Below are positions 1 to 12,046 of a stretch of 64,000 bases of DNA, one piece after another (position 1 is the first letter of the stretch; each line of letters starts with the position of its first letter). The stretch comes from Paraspadella gotoi (lineage: Eukaryota > Chaetognatha), in contig CM119271.1 of NCBI GenBank assembly GCA_051294375.1, positions 8,113,788-8,177,787 on the forward strand, read 5' to 3'. The notes under the pieces were generated by a model. The model made no database searches. It had not been told where the DNA came from and saw only the letters and a program-made list of their open reading frames with translations. Made by a program: the position numbers and the translations under genes.

Positions 1-419
1 GAGACAAAGAAAGAGGAAATAGGGGGATAAAGAAAAAGGGGAATTTCGGGATGGAATGTTGTATTAGAAAAAAAAAAGAAAGGAAAGAAAAATAAAAGAA
101 GGAAAGAAAGAAAACAAGAAAGAAGGAAAGAAAAAAAAAGTCGTTGAATGGAAAAATGAATGAATTAAATAAATTAAAAAAAGAATGAATGAATGAATGA
201 ATGAATGAATGAATGAATGCATGAATACATGAATGAATAAATAGATGAATGAATGAATGAATGAATGAATGAATGAATGAATGAATGAATGAATGAATGA
301 ATGAATGAATGAATGAATGAATGAATGAAAGTACTCAGCGGCCACGACAATAAAGCGGAAACAAGAGAGAAAAAAATAACTCGTTAAGAAAAGACTCGAA
401 GAAGGCACTAGTAAAAAAG

Positions 420-450
<31 letters not shown>

Positions 451-660
451 AAAGAAAAGAAAAAAGAAAAGAAAAGAAAATGAAAAAAGAAAAGAAAAGA
501 AAAGAAAAGAATAAGAAAAGAAAGAAAAAGAACAAGAAAGAAAAGAAAAGAAAAGAAAAGAAAAGAAAAAAAAGAAAAAGAAAAAAGAAAAGAAAAGAAA
601 AGAAAAAAAAGAAAAAAGAAAGTAAAAAAAGCTCAGAAGAGTAAATAAGAAGGAAAAGAA
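1..660. repeat. A-rich simple repeats: (AATG)n and (GAAAA)n
   Basis: The stretch is almost pure simple sequence. An (AATG)n tetranucleotide runs from about 186 to 329, interrupted around 218-251, and an A-rich (GAAAA)n-like tract runs from about 411 to 630. Reading frames here (poly-F or SFIH repeats on the minus strand) only translate the microsatellite and are not genes. Confidence 0.9.
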
Positions 661-710
661 AAAAACAAGAAAAGTGGGGAAGAAAGACGGGTCAGTCCCT
701 TTGTCCGCGT

Positions 711-814
711 CGGACGGACGGACGGACGGACGGACGGACGGACAGACAGTAAAAAAAGTCCGTAAATGTCCTGGAGAAACTTTCGCGTCTCTTCGGTCTC
801 GTTACTGAGGAGGG

Positions 815-895
<81 letters not shown>
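711..895. repeat. (GGAC)n and (CT)n microsatellites
   Basis: A (GGAC)n tract covers about 711-749 and drifts into GACAGACAG. After about 70 bp of unique sequence a (CT)n tract runs from 820 to 895. Frames with RERERE or SVRPSVRP repeats are translations of these tracts. Confidence 0.9.
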
Positions 896-899
<4 letters not shown>

Positions 900-3460
900 C
901 AATTCCGAAAAGGAAATAAAACCCAACGAGGCATAATTGACTTTTATTTTGTCCTTCATCGGACGAAGACGGCGAGCGACGATAGAGAGCGAGAGACCGC
1001 GTTTGGAGACGATATAGAGAGCGAGACGCGAGACCTCGAGACCGCGGAGTCAGAAGTCGACATGAGTGATGGATGAAAACCAGAATGATTGATGAGAGGT
1101 TCGAGCGACAGGGGTGATCGAATGAGGGGGTGGTGATTAAGGGGTGGTGATTGGTTATGGGGGGAGGTGATCATGGGCAGTGATCAGCGAGACGAAAGTG
1201 ATGAATGGAAACCGCGACGCCCGAGGCCAATGTCACCAGTCATCGATTGACTTTTTTCTGTTTCGGTTCGAACGCGCGGAGTAATGTACATTCCAGAACC
1301 GAATGACCCAATATTCCTCCGCGGCAAAGACTCGAAACGTCTCGAGGCGCTACTTTTTTTTTTCTTTTCTTTATTTCTTTCTTCCGTCCCGATAGAATCC
1401 CATTCGACGCAGCCCCACCTTTTGACCTCCGAGAATCGTACGACATCTGGTGTGAAGTTATGGTCGCACCTGGGACGCGCCATACGTACTATGGACGGCT
1501 GCGTGAGAGAGAGAGACTTTTATTTTCTTACGCTTTTAAATTTGACCATAAAAGTTTTTATCTTGCTTTTTTTTTTTTTCATTCAAGATTCGCTTTTTAC
1601 ATTTGCTATTTACATTTTGATTCTATTTTGATTTCAATAATATTTGTGTATTTAGTATTTGATATTTTGATATTTAGAAGTTTAGTAGTAGTTCTAAATC
1701 TTTTTTTATATATTTTATCCTTTCATGTTTCTCTAGCTATGTCTATTCATTCTTCCGCATTCCCCCCTCCCTCCTCTTTTTTCTTCTCTCCTTCCTCCCT
1801 TTATTTTCCTCTCTCTTTCCTCCTCTCTCTTTCTCTCTCTCGTCTTCTCTCTCTTCTCTCCATTCTCCTCCTCTCCTCTCCTCTCCCTCTCTCTCTTCTC
1901 TCTTCTCTTCTCTTCTCTCTCTCCTCTCTTTTCTTTCCTGCGCAATTAATAAAATCTCCTCTCATATTGTTCTTTTCTTCACGATTCCCCGCTTGCTTTT
2001 ACTGGGATGGGTTACTTCGAGGTTCGAGCAACGAGGATACTGTGATTAGTGATCAGTCAACTGATAGTGGGGTTAACGGGGGAACATGGAGGGAGTAGGG
2101 GGCGTGTGGGAGTCCGCTGGGGGGGCGGGGGATCGCCTGGTGCGGGAGATCGCTTGGTCGGGGAGAGGGATCGCATGGGCGGTAGAGCGAGGGGCATATA
2201 AGGGAAGGAAAAGGAATTAGGGAGGAATAAGAAATGTGGGGATGGGAGAGTAAAAGATCGAGCGTGGGGTGGTGGCATGCCGCTTCTGAGAAAAGACCTG
2301 TGAAGGGGGGAGGGGGCAGTGAAGAAGACAAGAGGGGGGTCAATCCCATTCAAAGGGCATTAGGATGAGAGAGAGACGAGTGCGAGACGAGCAGAGAGAG
2401 GATTGATGTAGTACCGACTCCGCATCCCAGAGCGGACGCGAGATGAGAGGAGGGAGAGGAGAGAGAGTGAGGTCATAAGTAAGACTGTACACCCTTGTTA
2501 AAGCTCCATAGTGCCGCGGCTGACGTCGTCGTGCTGTCGGCTGGTTTTACAAATTTGGACGTAGAAATATCGCGCTTTTACGTTGTATGTCGTCAATTTA
2601 AAATAGTTAGGAAGGAAAAAGCTAGTTTTTAGAGGTTAATGGAAGAAATGGAGAGAGAAATTCGCTCATGTCACAGGTGAAAAAAAAAAAAAAAGAGGAA
2701 GCGAGACCGTCTTTTAAGAATTGGTCTTTGGCGACGAAGAAGGGAAGGAGATTAAGGTTCTGCTATATGTATACTGCCGTCGTCCGTCGTCGTTTATCGG
2801 TCGTTCGTCTCGTTGCCGTGATCTCAGTAGTTCGTCGTTAGGTCACTCTTCTCGTATTAAACAATCCAACACGTCATGTGGTGTACATCTTGTCGTGAGA
2901 AGTCGCCGGTGTGTTTGTCATTCTGTAATGAAGAAGTTGACCTAATAATGGTATGACGATCATTTTTGTATTTGCTTAGTGATATAAGAGAACGGCATAA
3001 GTGATGATGACTTGCGTGATTCTTAAATTTAATTATGTATCATATGAATTGATATTCACTTAACGACTAGAAAAGCGATGAAAAAAAGAGATAAATGCAA
3101 GGCAAGGTCTGGATAGACGAGAAATAAAATTGATTAAATAAAATGCTATGAAATCTAGTAATGTAGTAGTAAGAGTAAGTTGATAAGGTAAAGCTGATAG
3201 GAGTCTGAAGTAATGTCAATTAAGTAGTTTTGAAATTGCGGACATTGCGCGTATTTTTCTGTTTCTTTTTTTTCTTAGATTTTATTATGTTATGTTATTC
3301 AGTACACAAAGTTTTTACGTAAAAGGGTTGTGTTATGCTTTATCGGAGACAGTAAATGAGTGGAGCAGTAGAGCTCATTGTATGGGATGAATGGACAAGT
3401 TGAAAGAATAAGTTTATCAATTAGTGTAAGAATGGGAAGAAAGGAAGAAGAGTAGAATAA
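896..3460. other. no recognisable gene
   Basis: This holds CT-rich sequence (about 1500-1930), a G-rich stretch (about 2060-2340), then mixed sequence. The short open frames have low-complexity or arginine/serine-rich translations with no family resemblance that I can see. No RNA gene is recognised. Confidence 0.6.
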
Positions 3461-3464
3461 GATG

Positions 3465-3592
3465 AGAGAAAGATTGAGAGAGGATGTATGTATGAGAGGA
3501 GGAAGAGGAGAGAGAGAGGAGAGAGATAAGGATAGAGAGAGAGAGAGATGAAGAGAAATGTAATTGAGAGAGAGGAGAGAGAGAGAGAGAAC
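3465..3592. repeat. GA-rich simple sequence
   Basis: Imperfect GA-rich sequence with GAGAGA runs. No coding meaning is assigned. Confidence 0.8.
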
Positions 3593-4770
3593 CGAGATTC
3601 AGATCGTGGTTATATTCGAAAACGTTCGTCTGAGACGTTGCGGAGGGAAATAATGCAACTAGCAAGTCGTATAGAGCCTATTTTCGCCATGTACGTTTTA
3701 TTTGATGCCATTTAAGCCATTTATGCTCCATTTATGCCAATTAATGCCCATATTTCTGCCTCTAACGTTGTTTATAAATTCGGATCAATCACGAAGCAAA
3801 AAGTCAGAGGCAAGAAGAATTGGTTTTTTTTTCAAATCGTTAACCGCAAATGCTTTCCCGCTCTCTCTTCTCTCTCTGCTCGCTCTGCTTCTTCTCTACT
3901 AGAGCATAGTACTGACGATCTCTCCGCGATATTGAAAAGGCAGAAGATGAGAATGGAAGTGAAGAAACGCCGCAAGAGAGTTTATGTTTTCCGCCAAAAT
4001 AGTTCTGTCATTTCCAGAGAAGAGCAAAAGGATTTCGGACGCTCAAATTTCGGAATATCGGAATTAATAAGTTGCGTGGGCGGTGATAGAGTCAAGTAGA
4101 AAATTATTCGTCGTTTGATTATTCACTCGTTTAAGCATTAGGTCAACACTAAATAAATAAATAAACAAATAAATAAATTAACAAATAAAAAAAATAATAA
4201 ATAAATAAATAAGTAAAAAAAATGAATAAACCAATAAGTAAATAGAATTTAATCAATCGCTCGAAAAATGATTCTTTAAAGGTGATATATACTCTCCACA
4301 ATTCAATCAATCAATCAGTCAATAAATTAATCTAATCATCGAAGAAGAAGTTCGCCCTAACCAACAGATTAATCTTTCTCTTATCTCCAAAAAAATTTTT
4401 TTTTATCTTCGAAATCGGTAACAAGGTTCTACATTTGTCAAACGTCGAAAATTTACATTTTTGTGGAACTGCTAATATTTGTGAAATGAGGAAGCGTTTA
4501 ACAATGAAAATTTTATCGAGAATGTTTAAACTTTAATTCAAATAAGGAAAATTTTTTTTGTGGCATCAGAAGCTAAAGTTTAATTGTTTTCTTTCGTTTG
4601 TTCGATTGACAAAATTCGGCGAGAGCTATTTCTTTTTTTCTTTTTTTCTTTTTTTTTGTGGTGGAGGAAAATACGTTGGAAAAATACAGATAAGAGTTTT
4701 ACGGTGGAACCAAACGCGGTTGTAGAATGGTATTTAAAATTTTAAATATTTTTTTAAAATCATGTTTGTT

Positions 4771-4820
<50 letters not shown>

Positions 4821-6790
4821 GATGGCACGAATGGTTTAGGTGACTGCGATGTCACGGGGTCACGAGTTAACACCTATCGGTCACGTGGTCGAGTGACGAC
4901 GTGCCCTAGAAGATGTGCGGGAAGATTGACAGATATGGTGCACGTGGAGGAGAAGAGGGTCGTCATGCCAGCTGCGTTTCAAACTAAATATACCCGAAAA
5001 TTTAAAAGCATATTTAGCTAAAGAAAAACAATTTTAAACTAAAAAAAAGTAAATAAACATTTAGACAATAGTTTGTATATATTTAAGTGTGGTGCCTCAA
5101 CCATTTTCAAAAAAATTACTTTAGAAATTACAATTTTCAATTTGCAATTAAGTTAAAAAAATTTTGTAAAATCAAAAATTTAAAAAAATGAATCATTTTT
5201 TATATTAATTATGTAATTTTTCTTCCTGTTATTTTTACATTATTTCTCTTATAAATACAATTTGATATCAATGAATTTTTCTGGTGAATAAAATATAAAA
5301 AAATAACACCTTGAATTTAAAAAAAAATATATTTTTTTCAATATTTAATATTTAATATTTAATCCTTCCACTTGCGGAGGCCAAAAGTCGATTCTTCAGA
5401 CAATTTTTTTTTCTGCTTCGAATTCGTCCGCCGAATTTTGCAAACTTTTTTCCAATGCTACTCTTTTTTCGAAATGTCTCAAGCTAAACAGAATTTGGTA
5501 AGAAAAAGAGATTTTATTTCCTCTTCCGCTCTGCATGCAATGGTTTTCTTTATTTAGCCTTTTTTTCGATTTTTCAAGCTCTATTTCGTCCGATAATATT
5601 AATAAATATATTTTTTAAAAACTTCCCCCTTCTGGCCAGGCGAAGTCAAATTCCATTCCGTCCATCGATGTTACATCTCGTTGCTGTCGCTCCAAAGTTG
5701 CCTTCAAGATCTTCCTCAGCATTCTAGGCGCCTCTTTCTTTTTTGTTCTCATGTTTAACAGGCGCGCTCACAACATTTCGCTTTATTGATTTTACGTTTA
5801 ATATTAGTATTCCACTAAACTACTATTTCCTGTTTTCGTAAATTTAGAATTTATTTTTTAAATATTTTTTTTGTACAAAAGACTTGTAAGGCGATGCACG
5901 TTACATTCGATTACGAAACGCAATAAAAGTATAATCTAGTTTAAAAATATGATGTAGCGACCGCGTCCTTTTAACAGTCTCAACGATGTTTGGAATAACC
6001 TTAGACCCGCGCCCAAATTCGGTAATATTCTGCTCTCGAAAATTAAAGTGTAATTATAATAAACGATTTAACAAACTCAGTGTATCAAAGAATATATCGG
6101 AGTCACGGGCATTTTTCGCAGGCAGATTGAAGCCCGTGCAATAAGGCGGGCCAAAATTGATAACTTTTTATCATTAAGAGTTTTGTAATATAAAATTCAT
6201 TTGTCCATCATATACCTAATCAATATTTACTATCACTTTTTTAACTAGTGAAACACAGTATAACATTGAAGCATTTAAAATATTCATTAATACAAAAGCA
6301 ATGAAAACATTTTTTTGTAAAAATTTTATTTTTAAGAACGGATTCAGGTAGCCCATAAAAAGTTATCTGGACAACGTATACTGCGTTTTTCAATATTTCG
6401 ATGATAAGTGGGTCAAATAATGAAAAAACTTTTTAAAATCATCACCATCATCATTGTACCATAATTTTTATAGTTTTTGCTAATTTTAACCAATAAATAA
6501 CCAACCAACCAACCAAATAACCAATAATAACCAATAAAACATAAAAATTTTGAAATCTTGTAGTAATATTTTTTATTTATTTTTTTAAGCTCTACCCGAA
6601 TAAAAATTCTGAATTATAAAAAAAAATCTTCATGATTTATAGTAATACGATAATCTTTAAATGCTTCTATGTTATTAACCATACGTAAAATCTTATATTT
6701 TTTTAAAATTTGTTATCCCACAGGGATGCTCCCACGTTATTTATATTACAGAACTCTTAGTTTTTACTTTGTTCCGCCTTACCGTGCAAC
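3593..6790. other. AT-rich sequence without recognised gene
   Basis: The region is AT-rich and intergenic in character. It holds an (AAAT)n-like stretch at about 4150-4215, a (GA)n tract at 4771-4818 and an AACC-rich tract at about 6480-6540. A (TCTAA)n pentamer follows at about 6871-6895. No open frame resembles a known protein. The last part precedes the first glycosyltransferase exon and may hold its promoter or an upstream exon, but I could not identify either. Confidence 0.6.
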
Positions 6791-6823
6791 CATTGGTCGA
6801 TGCCATTGGCGTTTCGACCAATG
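6791..6823. promoter_or_regulatory. inverted pair of CCAAT boxes
   Basis: CATTGGTCGA at 6791-6800 is the exact reverse complement of TCGACCAATG at 6814-6823, and a further ATTGG lies between them. The pair sits about 70 bp before the open stretch of the first glycosyltransferase exon. CCAAT/NF-Y elements are common in animal promoters, so a promoter role is plausible but is only inferred. Confidence 0.3.
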
Positions 6824-6890
6824 AGAGAATTGCATGTCAGATACGAATGACAAAAACTAACTAATCTCCCTCTAATCTAATCTAATCTAA

Positions 6891-7220
6891 TCTAATTATC
6901 TAATCTCCCTCGCACCTTCCAAAGGTTTATCGCCTAAGTCGTCAACACTAAGTCGCTCAACGTCCCTCCGACTGACGCTGCATCCGCCGACGTCCCTGGC
7001 ATCCACTCAGCGGCCCTCGAGGACAAAGACATCAACCCCCCACCCACCGTCCCGCCACATCCCCTCTTCCTTCTCCATCAACGAGCCCGACCTCTGCCTC
7101 TCTCCGACGACCAACTCGAGTCGCGTCCGCCTCCTCATCATTATTCCGTCGGCGCCCAAGAATTTCGAGAGACGAGACGCGATCCGGAGAACGTGGGGGA
7201 ATCAGACCCAGGCTGGATGC
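6891..7220 (+). CDS. GT31 beta-1,3-glycosyltransferase-like, N-terminal exon (partial)
   Basis: The frame is open from 6891, after an in-frame TAA at 6888-6890. It encodes a Ser/Thr/Pro-rich stretch typical of a Golgi glycosyltransferase stem. It then reads INEPDLC, VRLLIIIPSAPKNFERR and DAIRRTWGNQT, ending with QAGC at about 7220. The pattern NEPDLC ... LLIxxPSAPxNFxxRxAIRxTWG is the conserved start of the catalytic domain of family 31 beta-1,3-galactosyl/N-acetylglucosaminyl transferases, type II Golgi membrane enzymes that use a UDP-sugar donor. No start codon or membrane anchor is identified, so an upstream exon is likely. The exon end is uncertain because this first unit differs from later repeat copies around the expected GT donor. 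Family assignment is firm; donor and acceptor specificity cannot be read from the sequence. Confidence 0.8.
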
Positions 7221-10200
7221 GTGGTCAGGTCTGTCTTTGTCGTTGTCTCTGTCTTTGTCGCACCTTTGTCTGTCTCTGTCTTTCTGTTTTGACAGTCGAC
7301 AAATAACTTCGAGAGACGAGACGCGATCCGGAGAACGTGGGGAATCAGACCAGGCTGGATGGTGAGTCGGTCTGTCTTGTCTTGTCTCTGTCTTTGTCGC
7401 AGTCTTTGTCTGTCTCTGTCTTTCTGTTTGACGTCGACAAATAACTTCGAGAGACGAGACGCGATCCGGAGAACGTGGGGGAATCAGACCAGGCTGGATG
7501 GTGAGTCGGTCTGTCTTGCGTTGTCTCTGTCTTTGTCGCAGTCTTTTCTGTCTCTGTCTTTCTGTTTTGACGTTGACAAAATAACTTCGAGAGATGAGAC
7601 GCGATCCGGAGAACGTGGGGGAATCAGACCAGGCTGGATGGTGAGTCGGTCTGTCTTTGTCGTTGTCTCTGTCTTTGTCGCAGTCTTTGTCTGTCTCTGT
7701 CTTTCTGTTTTTGAGTCGACAAATAACTTCGAAGATGAGACGCGATCCGGAGAAGTGGGGGAATCAGACCAGGCTGGATGGTGAGTCGGTCTGTCTTTGT
7801 CGTTGTCTCTGTCTTTGTCGCAGTCTTTGTCTGCTCTCTGTCTTTCTGTTTTGACGTCGACAAATAACTTCGAGAGATGAGACGCGATCCGGAGAACGTG
7901 GGGGAATCAGACCAGCTGGATGGTGAGTCGCGTCTGTCTTTGTCGTTGTCTCTGTCTTTGTCGCAGTCTTTGTCTGTCTCTGTCTGTTTCTGTTTTGACG
8001 TCGACAAATAACTTCGAGAGATGAGACGCGATCCGGAGAAGTGGGGGAATCAGACCAGGCTGGATGGTGAGTCGGTCGTCTTTGTCGTTGTCTCTGTCTT
8101 TGTCGCAGTCTTTGTCTGTCTCTGTCTGTTTTGATGGCTCGACAAATAACTTTGAGAGATGAGACGCGATCCGGAGAACATGGGGGAATCAGGCCAGGCT
8201 GGATTGGTGAGTCGGTCGGTCTTTGTCGTTGTCTCTGTCTTTGTCGCACGTCTTTGTCTGTCTCTGTCTTTCTGTTTTGAGTCGACAAATAACTTCGAGA
8301 GATGAGACGCAATCCGGAGAACATGGGGGAATCAGACCAGCTGGTGGTGAGTTGTCGGTCTTTGTCGTTGTCTCTGTCCCCTTTTGTCTGATCTCTTGTC
8401 TGTCTCTGTTTCTCTTTTGACGGCAACAAATAACTTTGCAGGGACGGACGCGATCCGGAGAACATGGGGGAATCAGACCAGGCTGGATGGTGAGTTGGTC
8501 TGTTTGTCTTGTCTTTGCTCGCAGTCTTTGTCTGTCTCTGATCTGTCTACTGTTGTCTCTGTTTTGACAGCACAAATAACTTCGAGAGACGAGACGCGAT
8601 CCGGAGAACTGGGGGAATCAGACCAGGCTGGATGGTGAGTCGGTCTGTCTTGTCGTTGTCTCTGTTTTTCGCAGTCTTTGTCTGTCTCTGTCTGTTCTGT
8701 TTTGACGGCACAAATAACTTTGAGGGACGAGACGCGATCCGGAGAACATGGGGAATCAGACCAGCTGGATGGTGAATCGGTCTGTCTTTGTCGTTGCTCT
8801 CGTGTTTTCGCAGTCTTTGTCTGTCTCTTCTGTCTGTTTGACGGCAACAAATAACTTTAGGGACGGACGCGATCCGAGAAACATGGGGGAATCAGACCAG
8901 GCTGGATGTGATTGGTCGGTCTTTGTCTTGTCTCTGTCTTGTCGCACTCTTTGTCTGTCTCTGTCTGTCTGTTTGATGGCGACAAATAACTTCGAGAGAT
9001 GAGACGCGATCCGGAGAACATGGGGGAATCAGACCAGGCTGGATGGTGAGTGGTCGTCTTTGTCGTTGTCTCTGTCTTTGTCGCAGTCTTTGTCTGTCTC
9101 TGTCTGTTTTGATGGCGAAAATAACTTCGAGAGATGAGACGCGATCCGGAGAAACATGGGGGAATCAGACCAGGCTGGATGGTGAGTGGTCGGTCTTGTC
9201 GCTGTGTCTCTGTCTTGTCGCATCTTTGTCTGTCTCTGTCGTCTGTTTTGATGGCGGACAAATAACTTCGAGAGATGAGACGCGATCCGGAGAACATTGG
9301 GGAATCAGACCAGGCTGGATGGTGAGTCGGTCGGTCTTTGTCGTTGTCTCTGTCTTTGTCGCACTCTTTGTCTGTCTCTGTCTGTCTGTTTTGACCGCAA
9401 CAAATAACTTCGAGAGATGAGACGCGATCCGGAGAACATGGGGGAATCAGACAGGCTGGATGGTGAGTCGGTCTGTCTTTGTCGTTGTCTTTGTCGCAGT
9501 CTTTGTCTGTCTCTGTCTTTCTGTTTGACGTCGACAAATAACTTCGAGAGACGAGACGCGATCCGGAGAACGTGGGGAATCAGACCAGGCTGGATGGTGA
9601 GTCGTCTGTCTTTGTCGTTGTCTCTGTCTTTGTCGCAGTCTTTGTCTGTCTCTGTCTTTCTGTTTTGACGTCGACAAATAACTTCGAGAGATGAGACGCG
9701 ATCCGGAGAAGGTGGGAATCAGACCAGGCTGGATGGTGAGTCGGTCGGTCTTTGTCGTGTCTCTGTCTTTGTCGCAGTCGTTTGTCTTCTCTGTCTGTTT
9801 GATCGGCGACAAAAAACTTTGAGAGATGAGACGCGATCCGGAGAACATGGGGGAATCAGGCCAGGCTGGATTGTGAGTCGGTTCGTCTTTGTCGTTGTCT
9901 CGTCTTTGTCGCACTCTTTGTCTGTCTCTGTCTTTCTGTGTTTTGAAGTCGACAAATAACTTCGAGAGATGAGACGCGATCCGGAGAACGTGGGGGAATC
10001 AGACCAGGCTGGATGGTGAGTTGGTCGTTCTTTGTCGTTGTCTCGTCTTTGTCGCACTCTTTGTCTGTCTCTGTCTGTCTCTGTTTGTCTCTGTTTTGAC
10101 GGCACAAATAACTTTTGAGACGGGACGGATCCGGAGAACATGGGGAATCAGACCAGGCTGGATGGTGAGTTGGTCTGTCTTTGTCTTGGTCTTTGTTCGC

Positions 10201-10998
10201 ATTTTGTCTGTCTCTCTGTCCTTGTCTCTGTTTTGACGCAACAAATAACTTTAGAGACGGGACGCGATCCGGAGAACGTGGGGGAATCAGACCAGGCCTG
10301 GATGGTGAGTTCGCTCTGTTCTTGTCGTTGTCTCTGTGTTTTCGCAGTCTTTGTCTGTCTCTTGTTTCTGTTTTACCGGCAACAAATAACTTTGAGGACG
10401 GGACGCGATCCGGAGAACATGGGGAATCAGACCAGGCTGGATGGTGAGGCGGTCTGTCTATGTCGTTGTCTCTGTGTTTATCGCAGTCTTTGTCTGTCTC
10501 TGTCTGTCTGTTTTGACGGCAACAAATAACTTTGAGGGACGGGACGCCGATCCGGAGAACATGGGGGAATCAGACCAGGCTGGATGTGAGTTGTCGGTCT
10601 TTGTCGTTGTCTCTGTCTTTGGCGCACTCTTTGTCTGTCTCTGTCTGTCTCTGCTTTGTCTCTGTTTTGACGGCAACAAATAACTTTGAGGGACGGGACG
10701 TGATCCGGAGAACATGGGGAATCAGACCAGGCTGGATGGTGAGTCGGTCTGTCTATGTCGTTGTCTCTGTGTTTATCGCAGTCTTTGTCTGTCTCTGTCT
10801 GTCTGTTTTGACGGCAACAAATAACTTTGAGGGACGGGACGTGATCCGGAGAACATGGGGGAATCAGACCAGGCTGGATGGTGAGTCAGTCAGTCTTTGT
10901 CGTTGTCTCTGTCTTTGTCGCACTCTTTGTCTGTCTCTGTCTGTCTGTCTGTCTCTGTTTTGACGGTGGAGGAATCAGACTAGGCTGGATGGTGAGTC
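7158..10998 (+). repeat. tandem array of about 27 copies of the AIRRTWG exon plus intron, about 141 bp each
   Basis: A unit of about 141 bp recurs from the end of the first glycosyltransferase exon. Each unit has AATAACTTCGAGAG or a variant, CGCGATCCGGAGAAC, GGGGAATCAGACCAGG and CTGGATGGTGAGT. A pyrimidine-rich stretch built of TCTGTCTTTGTC-type words follows. The first part codes NFERRDAIRRTWGNQT, the family 31 motif, and GTGAGT after CTGGATG looks like a 5' splice donor. I count about 27 units by the AATAACTT anchor (from 7158 to 10816) and a final partial unit at about 10966. The second unit has a GACAG acceptor-like end before the exon part (about 7291-7296), while most later units read GACGT or GACGG there and lack an AG. 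One 141-bp unit equals 47 codons, but indels break the frame. Later units carry CGGCAACAAATAACTTTGAGGGACGGGA variants, so the array has at least two subtypes. Confidence 0.85.
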
Positions 10999-11063
10999 GG
11001 TCGTGAAGCTTTTGGTCGGGAAACTTGAACGTTAATCTGCTCAGGCGAGAAGATGAAATTCTT

Positions 11064-11068
<5 letters not shown>

Positions 11069-11095
<27 letters not shown>
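11069..11095. repeat. (CT)n microsatellite
   Basis: A short pure CT tract inside the intron between the exon array and the next glycosyltransferase exon. Confidence 0.85.
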
Positions 11096-11263
11096 CTACT
11101 CTCTTTTCTTAACCTCTTTTCCTCACTTTCCATGGGACGATAACTTTACAGCCGATTTGGTACCTCGCTCCACATTGTGGAGTCCACAATGACTTCCACA
11201 CATTCCACAATTCTTCCATCGCACCTACCCACCCCCACTCACCTCACCTGCCCCCCGACACAG

Positions 11264-11671
11264 CTCAATCCACCAAAAAATCGCCTTCATCTTCGCGCTA
11301 CCCTCGACTCCTCCCGTTCCAGCGTCGCCTCCTCAAGGAAAGCCTCCTTCATCGCGACCTCATCCAGTCCGACTTCCTCGATTCCTACAAGAACCTCACG
11401 CTCAAGTCGATCGAGATGCTGCGATGGGCGTCGGCCTTTTGTCGGCCGGACTTTCTTCTCAAGGCCGACGACGACATGTTCGTGCGGTTGGAGAATCTCT
11501 ACTCCTTCGTCGACGAGATGTTGGAGGCGTCGAAGGGGACGATTTTCGGGATGCTGTTCCGCAATCCGTCGCCGTCGAGAAACGTCAAGAGCAAATGGTT
11601 CGTGTCGAAGGAGGTTTATCCTGGGGAGAGATATCCCGATTACGTCAGGGGAGCGGCTTACGTCATCTCAG
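11264..11671 (+). CDS. GT31 beta-1,3-glycosyltransferase-like, middle catalytic exon
   Basis: The exon follows an acceptor-like CCCCCCGACACAG ending at 11263. It reads HQKIAFIFALP, then in the +1 frame FQRRLLKESLLHRD and LIQSDFLDSYKNLTLKS. It continues MLRWASAFC, DFLLKADDDMFVRL, VRSKWFV-type NVKSKWFVSKEVYPGERYP and YVRGAAYVISG. In family 31 the order is FxLG-like strand, HxDIIQxDFxDSYxNLTLK, the KxDDDxFV metal/UDP-sugar site (DDD at about 11470-11478), SKW and YPxYxxGxGYVxS, and every element is present in order. The donor is G|GTTCGAGT at 11672. The frame shifts by one base between about 11300 and 11320, a true lesion, a base error or an unrecognised splice variation. The exon begins in the frame that the first repeat unit (with CCC) would supply. 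Confidence 0.88.
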
Positions 11672-11759
11672 GTTCGAGTTTTTTTGTTATTTAATTTTTT
11701 TTGTTGAGAGTATTTCGTTTTAAATATAAACGTAGTCTCTTTATCCCTTCTCCCGCCAG

Positions 11760-12046
11760 GCGATCTCCTCGCCAGTCTGTACCAGGCTTCCTCAGAAATC
11801 GATCTCTTCGCCTGGGAGGACGTCTACGTGACCGGACTGTTGGCGGAGAGAGTCGGCGCCCGTCGAATCGACCATCCAGGGTTCTGGATTTTCTCGAAGC
11901 CCGCGAGAGACGACTGCGTCTACAAGAAGGCTGTGACGGGACGGGAGGTCGAGGCGGATGATATGATTTGGCTGTGGAAAAAAATCAACGATCCAGGGTG
12001 GAAATGTTACGAAAATGTTAACTGGTTCGCTCGGATGTTTTGGTGA
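11760..12046 (+). CDS. GT31 beta-1,3-glycosyltransferase-like, C-terminal exon
   Basis: After an 88-bp intron (11672-11759, GT...CCAG), the exon joins in frame to give YVISGDLLASLYQASSEIDL. It then reads FAWEDVYVTGLLAERVGARR, DHPGFWIF, DDCVYKKAVTGREVEADDM and DPGWKC, and stops at TGA 12044-12046. EDVYVTG is the conserved catalytic-domain motif of family 31 enzymes (E/DDVYxG), and a C-terminal cysteine near the end is usual. The exon is intact, with no lesion seen. Together with the preceding exons this gives the full catalytic domain order of a beta-1,3-galactosyl- or N-acetylglucosaminyl-transferase. Confidence 0.88.

Noticed and set aside
633-959. RERERE-type reading frames here and at other (GA)n/(CT)n tracts as charged proteins
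   Set aside because: They are direct translations of dinucleotide microsatellites.
7158-10998. CRISPR array, because of regular 141-bp repeats
   Set aside because: The whole unit is repeated without unique spacers, contains a coding motif of the flanking eukaryotic gene, and the period is far too long.
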